5,324 nucleotides of DNA from Treponema sp. (GTDB taxonomy: Bacteria; Spirochaetota; Spirochaetia; Treponematales; Breznakiellaceae), in assembly GCA_031283505.1 (NCBI GenBank), contig JAITBO010000208.1:1-5324 (forward strand), written 5' to 3'. The position numbers and the translations under genes were made by a program. Below, piece after piece: positions 1 through 5,324 of this stretch (the first letter of the stretch is position 1; each line of letters opens with the position of its first letter). The notes below the pieces were generated by a model. That model was not told where the DNA came from, made no database searches, and saw only the letters and a program-made list of their open reading frames with translations.

Positions 1-10
1 CAGTTCCCAG

Positions 11-104
11 AGAGGTCTGACCCCGCAGAGGTCTGTCCCCACAAAGAGACCCGACCTCACAAAAGGGTCTGTCTTCATAGGTCTCCGATGGGGGTCAGAC
101 CTCT
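11..104. repeat. Palindromic intergenic element with 14-bp inverted ends
   Basis: AGAGGTCTGACCCC at 11-24 is repeated as its exact reverse complement GGGGTCAGACCTCT at 91-104. The left arm is followed at once by a near-copy, AGAGGTCTGTCCCC (27-40, one mismatch), giving a 16-bp direct repeat. A further related piece, GGGTCTGTCTT, lies at 65-75. The nested copies and perfect ends suggest a small non-coding mobile or REP/MITE-like palindrome rather than a gene control site. Similar 'GGTCTGACCCC' palindromes are common between genes in bacteria that carry Y1-type (RAYT/IS200-like) transposases; that link is recollection and no transposase of that type is visible here. The left boundary may extend outside the window. 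Confidence 0.6.
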
Positions 105-371
105 AAGTAAACGCATATGCCCGTCAGTCCGCGCTGTTCCCGGTATGTCATCAGCGACTGATGGTCCGGGTATGAGCGGAAGGCGGGTTCCGGCAATATG
201 AGAATAGTAAATTTAGTATTGCTTCCTGTATATTTTTTCTGACATAAACTCATTCCAGTGATAACCATTGAATACCGGAGTTCCTAATTCTTTACTATGT
301 ATGGAAATACACGAATTTTAGTTTTTTCTGTTTGCACCTGATTTTGGCACGGAATTTGCATATACTTTTAT
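105..371 (+). other. Intergenic region upstream of the membrane-protein gene, with weak promoter candidates
   Basis: I see no convincing gene here. The first 90 bases are GC-rich and the rest is strongly AT-rich, as expected of a promoter region. Two weak sigma70-like candidates point to the downstream gene: TTGCTT (219-224) with CATAAA (243-248) at 18 bp, and TTGAAT (268-273) with TACTAT (293-298) at 19 bp. A TATACT hexamer (361-366) lies so close to the ATG at 372 that, if used, its transcript would be almost leaderless; it lacks a good -35 at normal spacing. None of the three is strong enough to choose. No terminator or structured RNA is evident. Confidence 0.3.
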
Positions 372-1028
372 ATGATTGAAACAGGACTTTTAAAAAATAA
401 TGTCATTTCCCTTCATGTCCCATGGCAATTTGAAGCGGCTGTGGATATTAGCGAACTTAAAACAGAAGTGGTCAGAAAGGCCCTTCATTTTCTTATTGCT
501 TTGAGTCCCGGTGTGGCCGCAGTGAACCGGCCCCTCACCGTTGCCTTGTTAATGATCGGCATCCTCTTTTATACCTGTATGGAAAGTTTCCGGCTTTCAG
601 GTATAACGATCCCCCTTATTTCCTCTGTAACCGCCTTAGCCGCTCGTACCCGCGACCGGGGCCGTTTTGTGCTGGGCCCGGTGACCCTCGGACTGGGTGC
701 CTTGCTTGCCCTGCTCCTGTATCCTTCACCAGCGGCATCCATCGCCATTTACGCCTTGGCCTTTGGGGACGGATTCGCCAGTCTTGTGGGCAAACTCTTT
801 GGCCGTATACGCCCCGCTTTCTTGCTGGGTAAGAGCGTTGAAGGATCTGCCGCCTGTTTCATCGCGGTATTCATCACCGCTTACACAGTCTGTGGAAATT
901 ACAGTCTGGCCGTCCTCGCCGCCTTTACCGCTACAGTTGTGGAGGCCCTGCCTCTGGAAGATTACGACAACATCGCCCTCCCCATCGTCGTTGGTTTTGT
1001 TGCCCAGGTATTCATGACCGCAACGTAA
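372..1028 (+). CDS. Phosphatidate cytidylyltransferase / dolichol kinase superfamily membrane protein
   Basis: This gene encodes a 218-residue hydrophobic, multi-pass inner-membrane protein with the landmarks of the CTP-using lipid kinase/cytidylyltransferase superfamily (dolichol, phytol and CTP-dependent diacylglycerol kinases; CdsA relatives). Visible landmarks are an RK..H motif at the start of the first membrane segment (residues 35-39), GPVTLGLG (102-109), FGDGFASLVGKLFGR (131-145), GKSVEGS (153-159) and a C-terminal VEALPLEDYDN (190-200). The GD...G...G and K.xEGS motifs are those expected to bind nucleotide and metal. Length and about six membrane spans fit the bacterial stand-alone members. 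The likely role is phosphorylating a membrane lipid or prenol with CTP; the substrate cannot be told from sequence. The start is uncertain: neither ATG 372 nor the alternative in-frame GTG at 441, which sits just before the conserved ELKTEVVRK, has a clear Shine-Dalgarno. It is monocistronic here and convergent with the decayed regulator. Confidence 0.85.
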   Translation: MIETGLLKNNVISLHVPWQFEAAVDISELKTEVVRKALHFLIALSPGVAAVNRPLTVALLMIGILFYTCMESFRLSGITIPLISSVTALAARTRDRGRFVLGPVTLGLGALLALLLYPSPAASIAIYALAFGDGFASLVGKLFGRIRPAFLLGKSVEGSAACFIAVFITAYTVCGNYSLAVLAAFTATVVEALPLEDYDNIALPIVVGFVAQVFMTAT

Positions 1029-1029
1029 T

Positions 1030-1039
1030 CCGGCGCCGG
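1030..1039. repeat. Perfect 10-bp GC palindrome between convergent genes
   Basis: CCGGCGCCGG is a perfect palindrome starting two bases after the TAA of the membrane-protein gene. It lies between that gene and the end of the convergent pseudogene. It could form a short stem at the 3' end of either transcript. It is followed on the plus strand only by a distant CTTTTT (about 15 nt later), so it does not meet the usual pattern of an intrinsic terminator. Confidence 0.3.
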
Positions 1040-1044
1040 TCAAT

Positions 1045-2183
1045 TCACAAAAATCTTTTTAACAGACCCCTGGCGGTGGCAATGCGTATGGCGTTGGCCT
1101 GGTTTGTCGCTCCAGGTTTGGCGTACACGCTTCGTACCGGGCCTTCATTTGCCGTTCAGACTCCTGAATACCGGCGGGATCGCCCTTATAGGCCGATGCG
1201 CATAAGATAAAACAGGGCGCGGTTTTCCACTTCATATTACTTTTTTTCACGGCCCTGTATACCGCCCAGGGCGAAAAATTCCGCCTTGTTCAGATCCCCC
1301 TGGAATAGGCCAACTCCGCACGAGCCAGGGTACCGGTTCCGTAGAGATAACCACCCATGGAGGTGGATGCGTAGGGTACGGCAGCGGAATATGCATCCAG
1401 AAAGACATCAATTTCTCCCGGTTCCGCGAGAAATCCCATCTGGATCACATAGGATCCGATATTGCTCTGGTCCATCTGTCCCCCCTTGAAGGGGTTCGGG
1501 GTTTTCCTTGTAATGGCAGCCCTGTTCAAACCAGCGGACAAAGTTGTAGTCCCAGGTATACCGCGCGGAAGTAATGCTGAGGATGCCCATATTATGGCAG
1601 GCGGCAGCAAGAAACCGGGAACGTTCAGGACTTGAGGGCCGGTCTTTGTAACAGGCGATACCCGTCCGGTATTCCCCGGCGGCTTCTTTAAAACGGTCAA
1701 GAAGTGTGAGGAGCCGGACGCGGATAATAAAACGCAAAAAAAAATCCCAATTCTCTCCGTTTTCCGCATTTTCGGCGATCATCCGTTCCGCCATTTCCAG
1801 AAAAAAGATGCCGTCACCCGGGGCAGAATCCGGGGAAGAGATTCGATGAGCCTGACAAGGCCCCCATAATCCCGGGCCCTTTCGTAATCCACCGCAGCGT
1901 CGGTGAGAAGGTGGTTTTCAATACACCACTGGGCGCCATTGCCGCAGACTTCCCGAATTTCCACACAGGACAGATAGCCCTGTTTTTCCCGCAGAAAATC
2001 CAGAAAGAGATAGTGTATCCTGAAGCCGTGGAGGTAAGCGTCAAAACGGATCACCGAACTGAAATTTTCCATGGCGGCGGTATTTTTTCCGCCGGGATCA
2101 AGGCGTTCCAGAAAATTCCGGGGCCAGTGTTCAAGGAGGGAAATTTTGATGTGGAATTTCCGGAGTTTTTCTCCCATTAAAAA
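1045..2183 (-). pseudogene. Decayed LuxR/MalT-type ATP-dependent regulator, paralogue of the adjacent intact gene
   Basis: Joined across frames, this strand encodes a protein that follows residues about 258-606 and 829-855 of the intact neighbour. Examples are HIKISLLEH against FLIKLSLIEH, IHYLFLDFL against IHHLFLDYL, YTWDYNFVRWFE against YTRDYDYIHYFE, SAAVPYASTSMGG against SAAVPFTSVTFGG, and ENRALFYLM against ENRALFYLL. The N-terminal ATPase with its Walker motifs is absent. The reading frame is broken near 1801-1806 (T run on the coding strand, one base lost), 1480-1485 (G run, one base gained), about 1305 (one lost) and about 1190 (one gained). TAA at 1239-1237 replaces the CAA of a Q-Y pair in the paralogue. 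Near 1140 the helical repeat region jumps straight to the last part of the LuxR helix-turn-helix (RSVYAKPGATNQANAIRIA), ending at TGA 1047-1045. It cannot make a functional regulator. Sequencing error could explain single homopolymer shifts but not the deletions and the nonsense codon. Confidence 0.9.
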
Positions 2184-2211
2184 AACAGCAAAATGCGGAG
2201 TATTTTTTTTA

Positions 2212-2299
2212 GACTTGTTCGATAACCAACCGGGTTATCAAACAAGTCCTGCCCCAAAACCGTGCGTGTTAGCGCACTGTCAATTAGTTTTGGGACAGG
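2212..2299 (-). repeat. Two adjacent hairpins (palindromic pair) 3' of the LuxR-type gene
   Basis: Hairpin one has 16-bp arms GACTTGTTCGATAACC (2212-2227) and GGTTATCAAACAAGTC (2233-2248) with a 5-nt loop. Hairpin two has 13-bp arms CCTGCCCCAAAAC (2248-2260) and GTTTTGGGACAGG (2287-2299), enclosing a smaller stem GTGCG/CGCAC (2262-2266 with 2273-2277). Each long stem has one mismatch, C opposite A on the plus strand (2220/2240 and 2252/2295), which becomes a G-U pair in minus-strand RNA. The pair begins 9 nt after the stop codon of the 862-residue gene, so it would lie in that transcript's 3' end. It could be a REP/BIME-like element, or a structure that shields or ends the mRNA. It lacks a U tract: eight A residues follow it on the minus strand. 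Confidence 0.6.
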
Positions 2300-2308
2300 C
2301 TCCAATGA

Positions 2309-4897
2309 TTATGGATTTCCATTTTTGATTCCCACAATCCCTTTGGCCGCAGCGATCCGCACCGCGTCGGCCTTGTTAACCGCCCCCAGCTTATTGTAGA
2401 TACTACGAGTAACGCTTTTGACCGTATTCACCGACAGGGAAGATACACTGGCGATTTCTTCCTGGGTCATCCCCTGGTACAGGCTCGTAAGGACCTCCTG
2501 TTCCCGGCGGGACAGGTTTGCCCCCTGGCCTAAAAATCCCTCCTGGGGAACGGCGGACCGGTTTTGCTCCGCCACCGCAAAGATTTTTTTCGCGTAACCA
2601 GCCGCGTTCCTGCGTACTGTTTCCAGCCAGTCATGGGGAATCGTCGTTATCCTAGCTTTTAACACCGCATCCGCCAGGGCCCGCATATCTTTCCCCAATT
2701 CCATAAAGGGCATAGAAATTGCGTTTGATTGGGCTAAACGGCAGGCCTGTTCCAGAGCGGCAAAGGCGCTCTCTTTATCCCGGAGTTGGTAACGGCATAC
2801 CGCCTCCAGCGCCTTCCCTTCGATCTTTCCCAGGACAAAGGACCAAGGGCTGTTCCTGGTTTTCCAGGTTTCCAAAACCGCCAGGACTGCGGGATACCGC
2901 TTTTCGGCAAAATGGTATTTTGCCTTGACCAGAATTTCCAGACCGTAAACTATAGAATTAAAGTCGCTTTCCTCAAAATCGTTCTTTAACCAGGAAGCAA
3001 GCCGGTCTGTTTGTCCTATATGGGCATAATACCAGCCGGTAACAATATCATAGTTGGTAAAGCGGGTGAGATAGTATTGTTCGTTGAGTTGAGCCTCCAG
3101 TTGTTTGAGTATATCCTGAATGGCCTCATCGTTCCCCAAGGCAAGGTTTATCCGCAAAAGATAAAAGAGGGCCCGGTTTTCGGTGTCGTATTGATTCCCC
3201 TTCCGGGAACTTTCGAGAGCCCGAAGGATGAATTGTTCCGCCCCGGATATATCTCCCTTAAAAAAAGCCAGTTCTCCCCAGCATAGATCATCCATGCCCA
3301 GGGCGCAGCCACCAAAAGTAACCGACGTGAAGGGAACCGCCGCGCTGATGGCCTTGATGTACCGTTCCATTTCCCCCTTTTCTTCACTGTTTACCCGGCA
3401 GAGATAGGACCCCAGGGGAATCATAGTTATGGGGGGACCGGTTTCAAACTTGTTCAGTTCATAGTATTGCCGGGCCTTTTCAAAATAGTGGATATAGTCG
3501 TAGTCCCGGGTATAGGAACTGATGTTCATGCCGATAAAGCCCAAATTATTGTAACAGCCCGTCAAAGTCCGGATTACGGTGGGAGTGAGGGGTTGGGCTT
3601 CCAGTTTACTGATAACCTTGATCAGTTCTTCCCGGGACTTGTCAAACATTTCAAGGGTCAGGTAAAGCCCGGTCCGGATTACCTGGGCTGTGGCAATTTG
3701 GTCGTATATTTCCGCCGGCGCCCGTTCCATGATTTCCAGCAACATCCGGGCAGTCCGGTTTGGCAGTATCGGGGGCAGGGCCTCGACTATACCGATCAAC
3801 CACTCATAATCCCCCGCCTTCTCGTAATAACTGAGGGCATCCAGTTTTTGGTTATTCGCCGCGCACCAGTCGGCGGTCTTGTGCCATAGATCCTTTTTAT
3901 CGTATTCCGTCAATTCATCCTGCCTGCCCTTGAGATAGTCGAGAAAAAGGTGATGGATATGGTAGGCGTTGTGATACGTATCAAAATGGATAAAAGAATC
4001 TATCTTCTTCATCTGTTCTATAATTGAAGTATCCTCCGCCAGTTCCTCCAGCAAATCCGGAACCAGATGTTCTATGAGAGACAGTTTAATCAGAAAACGC
4101 TGTACCGAAAGGGGCAGAGGCGCCATGAGTTCGCTGGCAATCAGTTTAAAGATATTGGATCTCATGGCATAGTTCACATAGGCGGCGCCGGAAGGAGCGT
4201 TCTTGAAGGAAAGTCCTGCCAGATGTATGGCAAAGGCCCAGCCTTCGGTATCATGATAAATTGAAGAAACGGTCTGGGACGGCGGGTTGATATTTTGAAT
4301 GCGGAAATAGTCCATCATCTCTTCCCGGCTAAACCGGAGATCATCCTCGCTAATCCTCCCCACAAGCCCTTTGGAGAGGAGTTTTTCCAGATTGATGGCA
4401 GGTTCGGTCCGGGATATAATAACGGACGTGATACTGGAAAAAGGGGTATTGATGGAACGTTCCAGAAACCGCAGAACCGCCTTGTCGTGGAGAAGGTGAA
4501 AATCGTCGTAAACGATAATATATTTTACATCGGTCCGTGTTTCCTCCTGGGGGATGGTCAGATACCGCTCAAACTCCCGTTCCGTTTCGGGAAAATTGAT
4601 AACCGCCAGCCTTTCCGCCGCCTTCTTGTTGCCTACGGAAATCCCGGTGATAAAATTCTCCCAAAAGCGCTCGCCGATATTGTCCCGTTCGGAAAGCTGT
4701 ATCCAGCCGGTTAGGGCGGGGTAGTTACGGGCAAAGGAGTAGACCGCCTGGGTTTTCCCGTATCCTGTGCCGGCGCAGACGATAACCACCGGGTTCTGTA
4801 CCGCCTTTTCCAGGAGGCGGTCTATCTGAGGGCGTTTTAGATATATCTGATTGCCCGGAGAGATGGGCACATTACTGTGGAAAAGCTGTTCCGGCAT
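2309..4897 (-). CDS. LuxR-family, MalT-like ATP-dependent transcriptional activator (STAND ATPase)
   Basis: This gene encodes an 862-residue cytoplasmic regulator with the architecture of E. coli MalT, which is of similar size. The N-terminal NTPase has a Walker A motif GTGYGKT (43-49), Walker B IIVYDD (127-132) followed by FHLL, and a sensor-like IISRTEP (160-166). A winged-helix/helical section follows, with the motif HIHHLFLDYL (313-322). From about 340 to 745 the protein is helical and TPR-like, the usual inducer-sensing region. Residues 795-855 form a complete LuxR helix-turn-helix, beginning LSRREQEVL and containing TQEEIASVSSLSVNTVKSV. By family knowledge it would bind ATP and a small inducer or partner, oligomerise, and activate sigma70 promoters; its inducer and targets cannot be inferred. 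The ATG is set by a strong Shine-Dalgarno (CTCCC on the plus strand, 4906-4910, 8 nt away). No other intact gene shares its transcript. A decayed paralogue lies directly downstream on the same strand. Confidence 0.92.
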   Translation of the reverse strand: MPEQLFHSNVPISPGNQIYLKRPQIDRLLEKAVQNPVVIVCAGTGYGKTQAVYSFARNYPALTGWIQLSERDNIGERFWENFITGISVGNKKAAERLAVINFPETEREFERYLTIPQEETRTDVKYIIVYDDFHLLHDKAVLRFLERSINTPFSSITSVIISRTEPAINLEKLLSKGLVGRISEDDLRFSREEMMDYFRIQNINPPSQTVSSIYHDTEGWAFAIHLAGLSFKNAPSGAAYVNYAMRSNIFKLIASELMAPLPLSVQRFLIKLSLIEHLVPDLLEELAEDTSIIEQMKKIDSFIHFDTYHNAYHIHHLFLDYLKGRQDELTEYDKKDLWHKTADWCAANNQKLDALSYYEKAGDYEWLIGIVEALPPILPNRTARMLLEIMERAPAEIYDQIATAQVIRTGLYLTLEMFDKSREELIKVISKLEAQPLTPTVIRTLTGCYNNLGFIGMNISSYTRDYDYIHYFEKARQYYELNKFETGPPITMIPLGSYLCRVNSEEKGEMERYIKAISAAVPFTSVTFGGCALGMDDLCWGELAFFKGDISGAEQFILRALESSRKGNQYDTENRALFYLLRINLALGNDEAIQDILKQLEAQLNEQYYLTRFTNYDIVTGWYYAHIGQTDRLASWLKNDFEESDFNSIVYGLEILVKAKYHFAEKRYPAVLAVLETWKTRNSPWSFVLGKIEGKALEAVCRYQLRDKESAFAALEQACRLAQSNAISMPFMELGKDMRALADAVLKARITTIPHDWLETVRRNAAGYAKKIFAVAEQNRSAVPQEGFLGQGANLSRREQEVLTSLYQGMTQEEIASVSSLSVNTVKSVTRSIYNKLGAVNKADAVRIAAAKGIVGIKNGNP

Positions 4898-4904
4898 TTT
4901 TAAT

Positions 4905-4911
4905 TCTCCCT
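4905..4911 (-). promoter_or_regulatory. Ribosome binding site of the LuxR/MalT-type gene
   Basis: The coding strand reads AGGGAGA here, with 8 nt between GGGAG and the ATG at 4897-4895. This is close to the ideal anti-Shine-Dalgarno match and spacing, and it fixes the start of the 862-residue protein. Confidence 0.85.
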
Positions 4912-4929
4912 AAAAAACGGCAAAAATTA

Positions 4930-4972
4930 GTAACCTTTTGGATAGCTCGTAACATAAAATCCAAGATGTAAC
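4930..4972 (-). repeat. Three GTTAC motifs at exact 19-bp intervals, possible operator
   Basis: On the plus strand GTAAC occurs at 4930-4934, 4949-4953 and 4968-4972 (GTTAC on the coding strand), each start exactly 19 bp from the next. The upper two extend to GTAACA. The bases between the copies are not conserved, which fits a protein-binding array better than a decayed tandem duplication. The array lies between the predicted transcription start (about 4995) and the ribosome binding site of the LuxR/MalT-type gene. It could be an autoregulatory or third-party binding site. MalT itself binds repeated short boxes, so direct repeats near such a gene are reasonable, but the motif does not resemble the MalT box. 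Chance cannot be excluded in such AT-rich DNA. Confidence 0.4.
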
Positions 4973-5001
4973 AATTTTAAGAATAATTATACTAATTTAT
5001 G

Positions 5002-5031
5002 ATAATAGTTCTGAAATTTGAAGTATGTCAA
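5002..5031 (-). promoter_or_regulatory. Sigma70-type promoter of the LuxR/MalT-type gene
   Basis: Read on the minus strand, a perfect TTGACA (5031-5026) is followed after 18 bp by TATTAT (5007-5002), five of six matches to the -10 consensus. Transcription would start near 4995 and give a leader of about 98 nt. A perfect TATAAT (4991-4986) lies slightly downstream but has only a poor -35 (TCAGAA) at 17 bp. The surrounding DNA is AT-rich, as expected at a promoter. The strength of this promoter suggests either substantial basal expression or repression by something bound at the GTTAC array. Confidence 0.7.
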
Positions 5032-5058
5032 TCATTTTTTCCAGGTCAGGGCATACAA

Positions 5059-5094
5059 ATTTAACCGCAGAGGGCACAGAGTTTCTCAGAGAAA
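5059..5094. repeat. CACAGAG-type intergenic repeat with short hairpin
   Basis: AACCGCAGAGGGCACAGAG (5063-5081) runs into the palindrome TTTCTCAGAGAAA (5082-5094). On the minus strand this reads as the 'CTCTGTGCCCTCTGCGGTTAA' type of string that I recall turning up between genes in many unrelated bacteria. Its function is unknown. It separates the transposase remnant from the regulator's promoter. Confidence 0.45.
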
Positions 5095-5324
5095 AAGTGG
5101 GGCCTGTCACATTTTGAAGGTTTAGCCTTCTCTTTAATTTTATCTTACGACCTTTTAAGGTTGGGCAAGCCCGGGTAACATTTTTCGTGAGGCAATGCGC
5201 GAGGGAACGGTAGACCCCGGCAAGGCGGGCCTGGAGGACATCCCCCTCCAGGCGGTCATAGCCGATATACTCGCGGACGACAGCGCCGTTTTTCTGCTCG
5301 ACTCGGACCAAAGGTCCGCAAACA

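Larger units (their letters stand above)
4997..5324 (-). pseudogene. Fragment of a DDE integrase-type transposase (5' end outside window)
   Basis: The frame is open from the window edge to a stop at 4997. The stretch 5302-5201 carries VEQKNGAVVREYIGYDRLEG followed by a helix ending VYRSL. That matches the segment around the last catalytic residue of integrase-core transposases (IS481/ISNCY-like), in which the E of VEQKN completes the DDE triad and a VR...GYDR motif follows. Only this C-terminal part of the catalytic core lies in the window. Beyond VYRSL (below about 5200) the protein no longer resembles the family: it runs through the CACAGAG repeat and over the regulator's promoter. The annotated tail is therefore probably not real coding sequence, and the copy is likely truncated or frameshifted. 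Just upstream of VEQKN lies a 15-bp hairpin, CGGACC-AAA-GGTCCG on the plus strand (5304-5318), where the family usually has an N-D-x-x motif; I do not see that motif. GC content is well above that of the adjoining promoter region. Confidence 0.6.

Noticed and set aside
95..268. Minus-strand open frame of 57 codons running from ATG at 268 into the palindromic element.
   Set aside because: No good ribosome binding site, no recognisable family, and the stop codon lies inside the inverted repeat. It is more likely chance.
297..341. Fourteen-codon plus-strand open frame ahead of the membrane-protein gene, a possible leader peptide.
   Set aside because: The only purine-rich stretch (CGGAG) is about 16 nt away, and there is no attenuator-like structure after it.
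726..1043. Minus-strand open frame over the membrane-protein gene.
   Set aside because: It overlaps a plus-strand gene with clear superfamily motifs and has no homology that I recognise.
2203..2299. Rho-independent terminator for the LuxR-type gene.
   Set aside because: The stems are good, but the tract after them on the minus strand is A8 rather than U-rich, and no U run follows on the plus strand either.
3467..3889. Long plus-strand open frames opposite the LuxR-type gene (also 4295-4714, 3011-3286 and 2719-2989).
   Set aside because: They are antisense to a well-supported 862-residue gene, lack family resemblance and have no start signals.
5195..5324. Plus-strand open frame at the right edge with plausible protein-like composition.
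   Set aside because: It is the codon-aligned antisense of the VEQKN...GYDR transposase segment, which matches a known family; the plus-strand product does not match anything I know.
1..5324. CRISPR array, tRNA, rRNA or riboswitch.
   Set aside because: I found no regularly spaced long direct repeats with unique spacers, and no cloverleaf or known aptamer core on either strand.

Overview
The window looks like accessory DNA from a bacterial chromosome of mixed base composition. Genes are moderately GC-rich and the spaces between them are AT-rich. A host-associated or termite-gut spirochaete (Treponema-like) is my best guess. It rests on the combination of a CTP-transferase/dolichol-kinase-type membrane protein, tandem copies of a large LuxR/MalT-type regulator, and palindrome-rich intergenic DNA. 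This is recollection of the families, not a database match.

Layout. Bases 11-104 form a 94-bp palindromic element with perfect 14-bp inverted ends, followed by about 270 bp without a convincing gene. A complete plus-strand gene (372-1028) encodes a 218-residue multi-pass membrane protein of the phosphatidate cytidylyltransferase/dolichol kinase superfamily. Convergent to it, on the minus strand, lies a badly decayed copy of a LuxR/MalT-type regulator (about 2183 down to 1045). It has lost its ATPase half and about 220 residues ahead of its DNA-binding tail, and it carries several frameshifts and a nonsense codon. Two adjacent hairpins (2212-2299) separate it from an intact paralogue of 862 residues (4897 down to 2309). 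That protein has an N-terminal STAND-type ATPase, a TPR-like helical middle and a C-terminal LuxR helix-turn-helix.

The intact regulator has the best-defined control region in the window: a perfect TTGACA -35 box with a TATTAT -10 box 18 bp away, a leader of about 98 nt, three GTTAC motifs spaced exactly 19 bp apart within that leader, and a strong Shine-Dalgarno. Upstream of it are a CACAGAG-type intergenic repeat and, at the right edge, a minus-strand fragment of a DDE integrase-type transposase whose VEQKN catalytic-glutamate segment is recognisable.

Reading of the whole. No obvious operon or new multi-gene system is present. The picture is of a large ATP-dependent regulator with no target gene in view, standing next to the corpse of a tandem paralogue and flanked by mobile-element debris and palindromic repeats. 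The least explained signals are the 19-bp-phased GTTAC array, the double hairpin whose stems pair fully only in the minus-strand transcript, and the way the sister gene was cut down.
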